A stretch of 64,000 bases of DNA from Pacificispira sp040217575 (lineage in GTDB: Bacteria > Pseudomonadota > Alphaproteobacteria > UBA8366 > Aestuariispiraceae). Below the pieces are notes generated by a model, which saw only the letters and a list, made by a program, of their open reading frames with translations, ran no database searches and had not been told where the DNA came from. The position numbers and the translations under genes are program-made. Location: NCBI GenBank assembly GCA_040217575.1, contig JAVJPW010000005.1:434001-498000 (forward strand), written 5' to 3'. Within the stretch, counting starts at the first letter, position 1. The number at the start of each line of letters is the position of its first letter. This document shows, piece after piece, positions 18,631 to 27,383 of this stretch.

Positions 18631-18966
18631 TCAGATCGGCATCCGCAGAATTTCCTGATAGGCGGAAATCACACGATCCCGGATCGTCACCACCGTATTC
18701 AGGGTTGCCTCTGCTTCGGAAAGCGCGGTGACGACTTCCGTCACGCTTGCCTGTCCGGCCATTGCCCGGGCGGACACTTCTTCGGCATTGTAGTTCGCAT
18801 CAATCGCGTCTTCGGCGACGCTGCGAACCATATCGACGAAACTGGAGCCAGAGCCTTGCGTGTCCGCCCCTGTCAGTGCGGCCGTGGCCGACCCGGTATC
18901 AAAAACGCGTTCGCCACGCGCCGCGGACTGATAGGCTGCCGCCGCCGACATTGGATCGATTGCCAT
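18631..18966 (-). CDS. fliE: Flagellar hook-basal body adaptor FliE
   Basis: Joins the MS ring/export gate to the proximal rod. From ATG 18966 it is 111 residues; GGAG/GAGGA boxes just upstream favour this start over 18987. The C-terminal half has the FliE pattern: A-x-S-V-T-E-V-V-T-A-L-S-E-A-E, then T-V-V-T-I-R-D-R-V-I-S-A-Y-Q-E-I-L-R-M-P-I. It follows flgC in the flgBC-fliE order. Confidence 0.93.
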   Translation of the reverse strand: MAIDPMSAAAAYQSAARGERVFDTGSATAALTGADTQGSGSSFVDMVRSVAEDAIDANYNAEEVSARAMAGQASVTEVVTALSEAEATLNTVVTIRDRVISAYQEILRMPI

Positions 18967-19064
18967 GTCCTCTCTCCTTTCGCTCATGCCACTTCCGGCA
19001 TGCCGCCGCCGGTGTCTGCGTTCGGCCGGGCTCTCTCCTTCCCCGCCGGACGCTCAGGCGGCCT

Positions 19065-19475
19065 TTATCGCAGGATGCTCACCGCCTGTGCGTGCATGTT
19101 GCGCGCCGTTTCGATCATCCGCAGGTTTGCCTGATAGCTGCGGTTAGCCTCACGCATATCCATCATTTCGATCAGACTGCTGACATTCGGCAGTTGAACG
19201 TAACCATCTTCGTTCGCCGCCGGGTGCGACGGGTCGAAACGCAGGTCGAATTCCGACGGGTCCTCGCCGATTTCGCGTACCCGGACAACGTCGGCGGCCA
19301 GTGCCTCATCCATGACATTCTGGAACGTAATCGTCTTGCGCCGGTACGGGTCACCGCCCGGTGTGTTCGCGGTCGAGTCCGCGTTCGCAAGGTTTTCGGA
19401 AATAACACGCAGGCGAAGTCCCTGCGCGCGCATGCCGGACCCGGCGATAAACATCGAAGCGCTAAAGTCGTCCAT
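19065..19475 (-). CDS. flgC: Flagellar proximal rod protein FlgC
   Basis: Rod subunit, 136 residues, with the rod/hook N-terminal motif S-G-M-R-A-Q-G-L-R-L-x-V-I-S-E-N-L-A-N-A and the C-terminal heptad R-S-Y-Q-A-N-L-R-M-I-E-T-A-R-N-M. A strong AGGAGGA sits before the ATG. It lies between flgB and fliE. Confidence 0.95.
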   Translation of the reverse strand: MDDFSASMFIAGSGMRAQGLRLRVISENLANADSTANTPGGDPYRRKTITFQNVMDEALAADVVRVREIGEDPSEFDLRFDPSHPAANEDGYVQLPNVSSLIEMMDMREANRSYQANLRMIETARNMHAQAVSILR

Positions 19476-19514
19476 TTCCTCGTCCTCCTAATCCTGTTCC
19501 GGTTCGGCTTTCCG

Positions 19515-19925
19515 TTAGCCGCCACCGTTCCGGCCCAGTGCAATCCGATGCAGAGCCAGATACTTCTTGTACAGGTTGGTGGTTACGTTGAACTCGCCCG
19601 ACGTCTGGGCCATCTTCATGACCTGTTCTTCCAGAACGACGCTGTTTTCAGACACCGATGTCTCGTAGACGGAACCTGCCGAGCCTTCCTCGAACCGATT
19701 GTCGGCCTGAGGCATGGCGACATGTTGGGGTTCGGAAACCGCAAGCGTGACCTGCATCTGCTGACGCTGCATCGTGTCCGAGAAGCTCAGCTGCTCCAGG
19801 TCGCGCGCGGCATAATCCGGCGTATCGGAGTTCGCGATGTTTTCGGAAAGGACACGCTGACGCTGGCTCAACCAGTCCATACGCTGGGTCATCATCCCGA
19901 ATAGAGTGCTATCACCCAATGCCAT
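19515..19925 (-). CDS. flgB: Flagellar proximal rod protein FlgB
   Basis: Rod subunit, 136 residues, with Q-R-V-L-S-E-N-I-A-N-S-D-T-P-x-Y-A-A-R-D-L near the N-terminus. AGGAGAGAGGGA precedes the ATG. It is the first gene of a seven-gene reverse-strand operon (flgB, flgC, fliE, fliQ, fliR, flhB, cckA), with a near-perfect sigma-54 promoter ~95 bases upstream. Confidence 0.95.
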   Translation of the reverse strand: MALGDSTLFGMMTQRMDWLSQRQRVLSENIANSDTPDYAARDLEQLSFSDTMQRQQMQVTLAVSEPQHVAMPQADNRFEEGSAGSVYETSVSENSVVLEEQVMKMAQTSGEFNVTTNLYKKYLALHRIALGRNGGG

Positions 19926-20017
19926 GGTTCAAGTCCCTCTCTCCTGCACTTTCGGATACGATATGCCGGTCTCTCCTCCGGCGTTGAACCATATCCGCTC
20001 TCTACCCGGAAGGGTAA

Positions 20018-20032
20018 GCAATCAGCGTGCCA
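20018..20032 (-). promoter_or_regulatory. Sigma-54 promoter of the flgB operon
   Basis: On the minus strand TGGCACG-CTGA-TTGC(T) matches the -24/-12 consensus exactly, with the required GG-N10-GC spacing. Predicted transcript start near 20006, about 80 bases before flgB. Confidence 0.85.
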
Positions 20033-20189
20033 ATCTGACCAATCGCGCCACTAATCCTTTATCTGCAACATCTTGTGAAACAGGGATTCGCCTGAATTCA
20101 CAACAGCGAAGCTTCAATAAGCGTAAGTGAAACAAAAAGAAGTTCAATAAAACACGACACGATCGGTAAATGATCGTTAACCATGACCG

Positions 20190-20204
20190 TGGTATGGTTA
20201 TTGC
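20190..20204 (+). promoter_or_regulatory. Sigma-54 promoter upstream of the FlhB-like gene
   Basis: TGGTATG-GTTA-TTGC keeps GG-N10-GC and the TTGC box, with two changes in the upstream box. It lies 72 bases before the ATG of the FlhB C-terminal paralog. With the reverse-strand site at 20018 it makes this 350-base gap a divergent sigma-54 region; the rest of the gap is AT-rich and shows no gene. Confidence 0.65.
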
Positions 20205-20275
20205 GGTTAGTGCAGCAGGAAGGCGCGCGCCCGGCACGGGCCGGCCAGGCTGAAATTCAATGCAACAGGTGAGAG

Positions 20276-20644
20276 ATGGCGCGATCCAAAACGCCCCTGA
20301 CGACGAGGCCCCTTGCTGAAGGGTCCGATGCGCGTGGCGATTCCGACGGGGTTTCGCCGCCGGAGAAAGTCGCGGTCGCGCTGACCTACCAGCCCACAAA
20401 TGAAGACCAGGCGCCCGTCGTCAGCGCCAGCGGGCGCGGCTACCTGGCCGAACGAATCATCGAAATGGCGGAAGAAAGCGGCGTGCCTGTTCGTTCGGAT
20501 TCCGATCTGGTCGAACTTTTGGCCGCAACGGATGTGGGGGATGAGATCCCCGTCGAAGCCTTCATCGCTGTGGCCGAAATCCTGCGGTATGTGTATGAAC
20601 TGAACGGCAAGAAACCGCCACTTCCGGAGACCGGCGACCGCTGA
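20276..20644 (+). CDS. Stand-alone FlhB C-terminal-domain paralog (EscU/YscU switch family)
   Basis: A 122-residue soluble protein resembling only the last part of FlhB. V-A-V-A-L-T-Y-x-P aligns with the residues just after NPTH in this window's FlhB, and the endings also match (I-L-R-Y-V-Y-E-L-N-G-K versus V-I-S-Y-V-F-N-L-K-G-R). The N-P-T-H motif and all membrane helices are absent. Homologs have been called FhlB/YlqH-like and can substitute for the cleaved FlhB tail. It has its own sigma-54 promoter and sits ahead of fliO-fliP. Confidence 0.85.
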   Translation: MARSKTPLTTRPLAEGSDARGDSDGVSPPEKVAVALTYQPTNEDQAPVVSASGRGYLAERIIEMAEESGVPVRSDSDLVELLAATDVGDEIPVEAFIAVAEILRYVYELNGKKPPLPETGDR

Positions 20645-20773
20645 AGCGCCACGGCACCGAATTTCCTAAAGAGTCGTTGAACCGCGTCCCTGAATCGGGC
20701 CATGGCTTACGTCCTGCGGCAGGCCCTTTCCGGTCGGCCGGACCACAGCGCTTAGGGGTGCGAGCATAAGGCC

Positions 20774-21244
20774 ATGCAGGCGGCCGACTATATCCAATTC
20801 GCCGTTGCGCTGATCTTTGTCATCGGTTTGATCGGAATGCTGGCGGTCATCCTGCGCCGCTTCGGTGGCGGCGGGATCGCAATGCCCCGATACAAGCCCG
20901 GTCAGAAACGCAGGCTTCATATCGTCGATGCCCTGCCGCTGGACCCAAGGCGCCGACTTGTCCTGGTTCGCCGGGACGATGTCGAACACCTGATCGTCCT
21001 GGGTCCGCAATCCGAAACGGTGGTCGAAAGCGCGATACCCGCACGGAATGCGGAACTCGGTCCCGATCAGCAGGACGGTGACAGCGGACTGACCCAACGG
21101 TTTGATGCCGTCGTCCGCCGACTGATCCGTCAGCCATCCCTGTCCGCAAACGAAGGTCCGGCAAACGAGGAACCCGCAAACGCGGCACCGGCGGCGCCGG
21201 GGCCCAATGCACCAGGAAAATCGGGATCGGAGGGGCGCCAATGA
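20774..21244 (+). CDS. fliO: Flagellar biosynthesis protein FliO
   Basis: FliO helps assemble the FliP ring of the export gate. The 156-residue protein has one N-terminal TM helix, a FliO core with R-R-L-V-L-V-R-R-D-D-V-E-H-L-I-V-L-G-P, and an Ala/Pro/Glu-rich tail. Its stop overlaps the fliP start (ATGA). FliO is poorly conserved; position and the H-L-I-V-L-G motif carry the call. Confidence 0.88.
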   Translation: MQAADYIQFAVALIFVIGLIGMLAVILRRFGGGGIAMPRYKPGQKRRLHIVDALPLDPRRRLVLVRRDDVEHLIVLGPQSETVVESAIPARNAELGPDQQDGDSGLTQRFDAVVRRLIRQPSLSANEGPANEEPANAAPAAPGPNAPGKSGSEGRQ

Positions 21245-22002
21245 CCGGCCCCGAACGAAACACCGTGTCGCGCTGGATCTGCGGTGGGGTCCTGGTCACC
21301 ACCCTCACCGTCTTCGCAGACCCGGCAGCCGCACAGTCGATAAACATCGACATCGGTGAAGGTGGTTCGGTAACCGGCCGACTGATACAGCTGGTCGCAC
21401 TATTGACGGTGCTGTCCCTGGCACCGTCGCTGTTGATCATGATCACCAGTTTTACCCGGCTGATTATAGCCTTTTCGCTTTTGCGAACAGCGTTTGGTGC
21501 CCAGCAGACCCCGCCGAACACCGTGTTGATCAGCCTGGCGCTGTTTCTAACGTTCTTCATCATGCAGCCGACGCTTGAGACGGCCTATGACGAAGGGATC
21601 GTGCCGCTGATCGAGGAAGAGATTGACGAGGAAGAAGCCTTCCAGCGCGCCATGGTGCCGTTCCGCCAGTTCATGCTGCGCCATGTCCGGGAACAGGATC
21701 TGACCCTTTTTATGGATATCGGCGGAATTGACCCCGTCGCGGGTCCGGAGGAGACGCCCCTTCGGGCGCTTATCCCCGCATTCATGATATCCGAATTGAA
21801 ACGTGCCTTCGAAATCGGGTTTCTGCTGTTCGTACCCTTTGTCGTGATCGACATGGTCATTGCATCGGTCCTCATGTCCATGGGGATGATGATGCTGCCG
21901 CCGGTCATGATTTCCCTGCCGTTCAAGCTTATATTTTTTGTGTTGGTCGACGGCTGGTATCTGGTGGTCGGAAGCCTGGTGCAAAGCTTCAACCCAATAT
22001 AG
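21241..22002 (+). CDS. fliP: Flagellar type III export protein FliP
   Basis: Core pore protein of the export gate; 253 residues with a cleavable signal peptide and four TMs. Family blocks seen: L-L-I-M-I-T-S-F-T-R, Q-x-P-P-N-x-V-L-I-S-L-A-L-F-L-T-F, P-A-F-M-I-S-E-L-K-R-A-F-E-I-G-F and M-G-M-M-M-L-P-P. Coupled to fliO; convergent with the large TPR gene 30 bases later. FliQ and FliR are encoded in the neighbouring divergent operon. Confidence 0.96.
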   Translation: MTGPERNTVSRWICGGVLVTTLTVFADPAAAQSINIDIGEGGSVTGRLIQLVALLTVLSLAPSLLIMITSFTRLIIAFSLLRTAFGAQQTPPNTVLISLALFLTFFIMQPTLETAYDEGIVPLIEEEIDEEEAFQRAMVPFRQFMLRHVREQDLTLFMDIGGIDPVAGPEETPLRALIPAFMISELKRAFEIGFLLFVPFVVIDMVIASVLMSMGMMMLPPVMISLPFKLIFFVLVDGWYLVVGSLVQSFNPI

Positions 22003-22032
22003 CAACGCACTGCTTTTTCACCATAAAACGGA

Positions 22033-25000
22033 TCAGGAAGATGTCGCGCTGACCTGGGCGGACGGCGGCGGCGGCGGCGCGAACAGGCGTTCGCGATACC
22101 CCGTCAGGAACGCATCGAAGCGGTCCGCACCGATAAGCTGGTTTACCGTTTCAAGAACGTTCGATCCGGACGGCGCCCCTTCCAGGTCGCTGACATAGTC
22201 AAAAACGCCCGCAACGGGACTGTTGGACATGGCGGGCCCCCACAGGTCGATCAGATCGCGCAGGCCGGCCGTGTCGTTGTTCTGATACAGCGCAACCGCC
22301 CAGTTGATGACGAACCGCGCGCGTTCCCCGTCCACCCCATCGGCCGGATCATCCGGCGGATTCCCGGCCAGTCGCTGCAGCACCTTTGCCGCCTCCTGCC
22401 AGTTCTGGGTGGTCCGATAGATGTCCCGGCGCAACAGGTCCGCTTCCAGGCTGACATCGCCGGCCAGTTCCTTGATTGCGTCTTCGTATTCGGATTGCTG
22501 ATAGCGCACCCGCGCCAGCAAGCGGTCCCGGTCGGCCAGCAGGTCAGGGTCGATGCCGAAATCGTTCAACTCCAACCCCTGACGGCCCAGACCAAGCGCT
22601 CGTTCCGCCTGATCCGGTTTCTGATCCAGCAAATACAGAAGCGCCAGCTTGGAACTTAACCGGACGCGCTCTTCCCCTGGGGGAATTCGATCTTCGTCGG
22701 CCAGCAGGCCTTCCAGTTTTTCCGCCGCTTCCGGCAATAGGTCGATCGCGGCCAGACGGTCGGCAATGTTTTCGATCACGCGATCCCCGACCTCACCCGC
22801 CGGGGTGAGCTCGGAAAACTCCTCATACAATGCGATGGCGCGAAGCGGTGCCATATCATCGGCACCGCCCTCCAGGAAAAGCTGGCCAAAGACTTCAACC
22901 ATTTCGCCCGCCAGATCGTCGGCAACAGGGTCGTCCGGGAAATATTGAACCGCGGTCCGATAGACGCCCAGTCCTTCGAAATAGTCCGGTTGTTCCAGGT
23001 AGAGTTCGCCCAAACGTCGCAGAAGATGCAATTCGCTTCGATCACCTCGCCAGGCATAGCGAAGCCGCTCCATACGCTCCAACGCTTCGTCCTGGTCCAT
23101 GAACCCCTGCCGCAGACCCAGGGTCACCAATGCAAGCTCCGCGCGATAGGCAAACTTCCGGTCACCGGATTTGATGACTTCCTCGAATATCTCCTCCCCC
23201 AGATCAAAGTCGGTCTGAGCGACCGCCAGGCGACCACGATGATAGTCCAGTTCCGCCCGTTGACCGCGGGTGAGCGAGCCGCGCTCCTGTTCCAGGTTCG
23301 ATATCCAGGATTCCGCCGCCCGCACATCGCGGTTGGCGAACAGCGTTTCGATCCTCAACAGGGCCAGACGCGCGCGCAGGGGGAACGGATACCGCGACAA
23401 AAGGCTGTCGCCGGGACCGAACGCCGTGTGGGCATCCAGATATTCCCCTTGTGTGGCAAGGGCCGCCCCGCGCCAGATCGCAGATTCCGCAAACCCGTCC
23501 AGTCGCGGGTCATTCAGAAGCTGCAGCGCCTCTTCCGGACGGTTTGCCAGAATATTCGCCGCCGCCATCAGGGCCAGGTTCTCCGGACGGGCCATCAGCT
23601 GTTCGTCATCACGCTGAACAACCCGCAGGACGCCCAACGCCTCCTGCGGGCGGTCGTGGGCCATCAGGAACCCTGCATAATCGATACGCGCCGCATTCAA
23701 CCGGTCGTCCGGCACTTCGGCCAGTGACCGGAATACCGCTTCCTGCAGTTTCTTGAACTCCGAACTCTCGCCGCGCATCCAACCGGCAAGATCGAACAGC
23801 CGCCGGGCGCTTAATATGGGACCGGATGAAACCGGTGCCTCCGGCGAGATGGCATTGATGGCAAGCCCATCCGGTGCGGAGATCATGAAGCCGTCAAAGT
23901 TCCGATCCAGAAGGACATTGTCCGAAATCCGCACCATGGCGATACCCTGGGCGGTCGGAAGCAGTTCGAATTCCGGGTAACGCCGCAGCCCTTCCATTCC
24001 CACACCGGAATCCAGAAAGGTTGCAATCCGAAGCGTGTCGCCAATTCCAGGGTCCGGCAGGTTCAGCGCCGCCCCTGGCGTGTCTGACGGAAATATCAGG
24101 TGCGGCCCGACTTCGGATGTAACATCGGCCAGGATCGGCACCTGCGCCAATGGACGCTGCGGCGCACGCCGGAAGTCGACCACCCAGTTGAAACCTTCGC
24201 GCCGGGTAGACGCGTTTATTTCCGAATCCGGTACCAAAAGGCGCAGAACGGTCGCATTGCCGATCGGCAACTGATCCAACCGTTCGATGATCGGCGCGCC
24301 TTCGGTACGAAGCGGGGTCAGGTCGATGGGTGCGGATTCATCGAAGATGATCCAGATATTCTCTGCCCGCCGGAAAACAGCGGCCCCGACATCCTGCGAC
24401 CATTGGAAGTTATAGGTTACCAGTGGCGGCCCGGAAGCCGCAACCTCGCTGGCCGCCTGTTCGGTTGGTTCCGGTTCCTGCGCGGCCGCTGGTGCCTCTG
24501 GCTCCGGCTGGGCAACATTCTGGGTTTCTGGCGCTGGTACCGGTTCCCGCGTTGCAGCGTCTTCCGTCTGTGCCGTCGGATCCGACGGCCCGGTATCCAG
24601 TTCAGTCGCAAGGCCACGGCGAAACTCGATCGTTCCGTCGGCGATTGCATCGGCCAGGGCCTGATCCTGTTGCTGGGCGACTTGCTCAGGTGTCGACTCC
24701 GGAACATCGGGGGCGGCAGCCTCCTCCGCCTCGGGTTCGGGGACCACTTCCGGCGTCTGTTCCACTTGCGGCGCAGGTTCGGGTTCCGGGGCGGGTGGCG
24801 CTGCGGCCACCTGTTCCGGGGGCGTCGGGATGAGTTCTGCCGGCAAGGGTTGCGCGGGGGCGTTCCGGGTTGCGGCATCGCCCTGTATGTCGACCACAAC
24901 GCGCGCTTCCAGCGGGAAATGGCTGATTTCCACACCATCCGGAACCGCAAGGGTTATCTGGGTTCCCGCCTCGGACGGAATGACGGCGGCAACCGTAATT

Positions 25001-25653
25001 CCTGCGGGCAGCTGGTCCGCGAACGCCGCGACATTGATGTCCGCCGCACGACCGAAACTGATCGTTACCGCGGGACCGTTCCGGTTCACCTCGTATCCCG
25101 GCTGCTCAGGCCAGTCGAACACGATGCGCGTATAGTCCGGATGCTCACCAACCCGGATACCAAGGCTGACGGCACCGGCCGGCGCCTGAGCCGATACGGT
25201 TTGTGCAGGCGGCTGCGGCGGGGCCTGGGCCTGTTGCTGCTGCGGTGCGGGTGCTGCAGTCGGGGCGGCATTCGGATCGACCCGCAGGTCGATCACGATC
25301 GAGTTTTCATTCGTAAAGTCACCGACGGTCATCGGCGCGGTCAGCTGCAACACGATACTTTGCCCGTCCGACCCGACTGCGGCGGCCGTCACATAGGCCG
25401 GAAGCCGTTGGCTCAGGTCGGACAGATCCGACTGCAAGGCGCGACTGAAACTGACCGTCAGAACCTGACCGTTGACGGATGCCTGATACTCGACCGGCGA
25501 CGACCAGTCGAATACCAATCGCGCGAAATCGGAATGCTGCCAAGACCTTACAGGGACAGATTCCTGCGCATTGGCCGACATGGCAAACACAGACGCGCAC
25601 GCAAGCAGAACCAGCGCACACAGCGTATTCCATAGTGTCGGCCGGACCGTCAT
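22033..25653 (-). CDS. Exported 1206-residue AMIN-like/TPR protein in a motor-protein operon
   Basis: Not a family I can name. From ATG 25653, which overlaps the upstream MotB-like stop (ATGA), a signal peptide ends A-M-S-A-N-A-Q (residue 30). Two AMIN-like beta units follow (about 38-126 and 168-258; each begins R-L/I-V-F-D-W and ends I-V-I/V-D-L/I), then a Pro/Glu/Ala-rich linker (260-408), a third related unit (about 411-500), and from about 620 to the end a helical region with TPR-like repeats; a Pro-rich tail closes it. It is probably periplasmic. AMIN domains target envelope complexes, and MotC/FlgT/MotX-type accessory proteins recruit stators elsewhere, so a stator-scaffold role is an inference from operon position only. 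Confidence 0.75.
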   Translation of the reverse strand: MTVRPTLWNTLCALVLLACASVFAMSANAQESVPVRSWQHSDFARLVFDWSSPVEYQASVNGQVLTVSFSRALQSDLSDLSQRLPAYVTAAAVGSDGQSIVLQLTAPMTVGDFTNENSIVIDLRVDPNAAPTAAPAPQQQQAQAPPQPPAQTVSAQAPAGAVSLGIRVGEHPDYTRIVFDWPEQPGYEVNRNGPAVTISFGRAADINVAAFADQLPAGITVAAVIPSEAGTQITLAVPDGVEISHFPLEARVVVDIQGDAATRNAPAQPLPAELIPTPPEQVAAAPPAPEPEPAPQVEQTPEVVPEPEAEEAAAPDVPESTPEQVAQQQDQALADAIADGTIEFRRGLATELDTGPSDPTAQTEDAATREPVPAPETQNVAQPEPEAPAAAQEPEPTEQAASEVAASGPPLVTYNFQWSQDVGAAVFRRAENIWIIFDESAPIDLTPLRTEGAPIIERLDQLPIGNATVLRLLVPDSEINASTRREGFNWVVDFRRAPQRPLAQVPILADVTSEVGPHLIFPSDTPGAALNLPDPGIGDTLRIATFLDSGVGMEGLRRYPEFELLPTAQGIAMVRISDNVLLDRNFDGFMISAPDGLAINAISPEAPVSSGPILSARRLFDLAGWMRGESSEFKKLQEAVFRSLAEVPDDRLNAARIDYAGFLMAHDRPQEALGVLRVVQRDDEQLMARPENLALMAAANILANRPEEALQLLNDPRLDGFAESAIWRGAALATQGEYLDAHTAFGPGDSLLSRYPFPLRARLALLRIETLFANRDVRAAESWISNLEQERGSLTRGQRAELDYHRGRLAVAQTDFDLGEEIFEEVIKSGDRKFAYRAELALVTLGLRQGFMDQDEALERMERLRYAWRGDRSELHLLRRLGELYLEQPDYFEGLGVYRTAVQYFPDDPVADDLAGEMVEVFGQLFLEGGADDMAPLRAIALYEEFSELTPAGEVGDRVIENIADRLAAIDLLPEAAEKLEGLLADEDRIPPGEERVRLSSKLALLYLLDQKPDQAERALGLGRQGLELNDFGIDPDLLADRDRLLARVRYQQSEYEDAIKELAGDVSLEADLLRRDIYRTTQNWQEAAKVLQRLAGNPPDDPADGVDGERARFVINWAVALYQNNDTAGLRDLIDLWGPAMSNSPVAGVFDYVSDLEGAPSGSNVLETVNQLIGADRFDAFLTGYRERLFAPPPPPSAQVSATSS

Positions 25654-26489
25654 TGTCCGCTTGCCTCCGGCAGGATCACGATATCGACCCGGCGCGCCAA
25701 TTGGTATCGGCGCGGTTCGGAATAGTTTCGATCCAGGTGACGATACGCCGAGTCCCCAAGACCCAACACGGTGAAATTGCCACCATATCCGGCCTCGTTC
25801 AGGGCCCGCGCAACCGTCAACGCCCGCGCCAGCGAAAGGTCCCAATTGTCATCGAACCCAAGGCTCCGCGGCGGCGGGTCCGGGTCGGTGTGTCCGCGAA
25901 TCAGCATCGAGTTCCCGAATTGCCGGAAAACCACCGAAAGACGAGAAATCACCCGTTCGCCGCGCGGTGACAATGTCGTCGCGTCGCCCCCGAAAATATC
26001 GTCGGTAAACAGTGACAGGACGATCTGTTCATCCAGACCGGTGATGCGGATATTGGACAGTTCCGGTTCTGCCGCCAGCTTCTCACGCAGGATCCGTTCC
26101 AGATATCCGACCGGCAGCGCGGCAACCAGGTCAATGCGCGAAACCGTGCGTTCCCCGACCGGACGCGGGTCACCTTCGCTGACCGGCTGTTCGCGTGTCG
26201 CCAGGATGGAAATGATCGCATCCCATTCTTCGGATTGAAGGTGGGACATGGAAAACAGCATGACAAAGAATGCCAGCATCAAAGCCGTCACATCGCCAAA
26301 TGTAACAAGCCAGATCGGCGCCTTTTCGACCACGTCCTCCGGTACGGATTCCATGTCCATGGCGACCGATTCCAGATGCATCAAGGATTGGGGCTCGTGA
26401 TCCTCCTTTCCACGAAACATTTCGGGGACTTCGCCGTCTTCGTCCTGGATTTCGGTATCCCGATCCTGATCTGCGTATTGATCGCTCAA
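25650..26489 (-). CDS. MotB-like OmpA-domain protein retaining the proton-channel Asp
   Basis: 279 residues: acidic cytoplasmic N-terminus, one TM (about 58-82) and a C-terminal OmpA peptidoglycan-binding domain with R-G-H-T-D-P-D-P-P and S-L-A-R-A-L-T-V-A. The TM aligns without gaps to E. coli MotB: W60 and D66 match Trp26 and the proton-binding Asp32. It could be a working stator subunit or an accessory MotB paralog; no motA is in the window. It overlaps both neighbours by four bases, forming a three-gene coupled unit. Confidence 0.85.
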   Translation of the reverse strand: MSDQYADQDRDTEIQDEDGEVPEMFRGKEDHEPQSLMHLESVAMDMESVPEDVVEKAPIWLVTFGDVTALMLAFFVMLFSMSHLQSEEWDAIISILATREQPVSEGDPRPVGERTVSRIDLVAALPVGYLERILREKLAAEPELSNIRITGLDEQIVLSLFTDDIFGGDATTLSPRGERVISRLSVVFRQFGNSMLIRGHTDPDPPPRSLGFDDNWDLSLARALTVARALNEAGYGGNFTVLGLGDSAYRHLDRNYSEPRRYQLARRVDIVILPEASGQ

Positions 26490-27310
26490 GAGCCGTCCCC
26501 CGCCGCTTGAGATGCCGGTCGGGGTTCGTCCGATTCCGAAAGCGTCATGCGAACCGCATCGATATCGCGTACATAAAATCGGAACCGGACGCGCGACGGG
26601 TTGCCTTCGCGTACCCCGATTTCAAAGTTCTCAGCCGGTGTCCCGCCGTCGATCAACGCCCGTGCCAAGACACCAACCCGCGAAAACGACAATTCCGATC
26701 CGTCGACATCCGGTACGGCAACGAACTGCGCGTCCGGGTCTGCGACATCCACCGTCTGGTTCGGGTTCGCCGCGTCGACAGCGCCCGCCTGATAGGCGAT
26801 ACCGACATCTGCCAGATCATCGACAAAAAGGATCGCCTGCATGATGACGACCTGATTTGGAAGCCTGTTGGAAAGGACATGGGCCGTCGCATTGACCAGA
26901 TCGCGACGATCGCCACGAATGCGCGCCTCCGCACCGACGAACAGCTGGATGGTCGGCAGTTCGACCGCCATATAACGGCCGTTCGTTACCCGGTCCAGCT
27001 GGACAAAAGGCACTTCGCTCAACCAAAGCCGTTCCACCTCATCCAGAACCTCTTCCGGCTCAAGGACCGGCCCCAGGGTGGACACCAGAATTTCGGCAGT
27101 GGTGTCCGGGTCGGCATCGGACTGGAACGTCGCTGCCACCGAACTCAGGACATCGCGGGACTTGGTTTCCCGCAGCGTCGAAATCGAATTCAAAAGAATA
27201 AAAAAGGCAAGCAACAGCAGGAAAAGGCTCAAAAACATGAGGGGTCCCGTCTCCCGGCGGACCGGAAGGGGATCTGATTCCTGATCTTCTATCTCGTCAC
27301 TGGCAATCAT
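26486..27310 (-). CDS. MotB-like membrane protein lacking the proton-binding Asp
   Basis: 274 residues with a short acidic N-terminus, one TM (about 22-44) and a periplasmic region. Aligned with MotB on the A-F-F in the TM, the proton-binding Asp position is S28, so it should not conduct protons by itself. The periplasmic part is only distantly OmpA-like; I see no clear N-x-x-L-S-x-x-R-A motif. It is first in the operon, followed by the Asp-containing paralog and the AMIN/TPR protein. A TolR/MotB-like partner or anchor is the best description; function is unknown. Confidence 0.7.
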   Translation of the reverse strand: MIASDEIEDQESDPLPVRRETGPLMFLSLFLLLLAFFILLNSISTLRETKSRDVLSSVAATFQSDADPDTTAEILVSTLGPVLEPEEVLDEVERLWLSEVPFVQLDRVTNGRYMAVELPTIQLFVGAEARIRGDRRDLVNATAHVLSNRLPNQVVIMQAILFVDDLADVGIAYQAGAVDAANPNQTVDVADPDAQFVAVPDVDGSELSFSRVGVLARALIDGGTPAENFEIGVREGNPSRVRFRFYVRDIDAVRMTLSESDEPRPASQAAGDGS

Positions 27311-27383
27311 GACGTTGAATATGCCGGATTCTCCGTCTTTTCAGCAATAATCCCGACCAAACCCCATAGGCTGAAAACACCGG

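Noticed and set aside
20703..20717. TGGCTTA-CGTC-CTGC upstream of fliO as a sigma-54 promoter
   Set aside because: Several mismatches; matches this weak are expected by chance several times in 64 kb.
23706..25635. Long plus-strand open frames opposite the AMIN/TPR gene
   Set aside because: Antisense shadows in GC-rich DNA; Arg/Gly-rich with no family likeness, while the minus frame has a signal peptide and coupled start.
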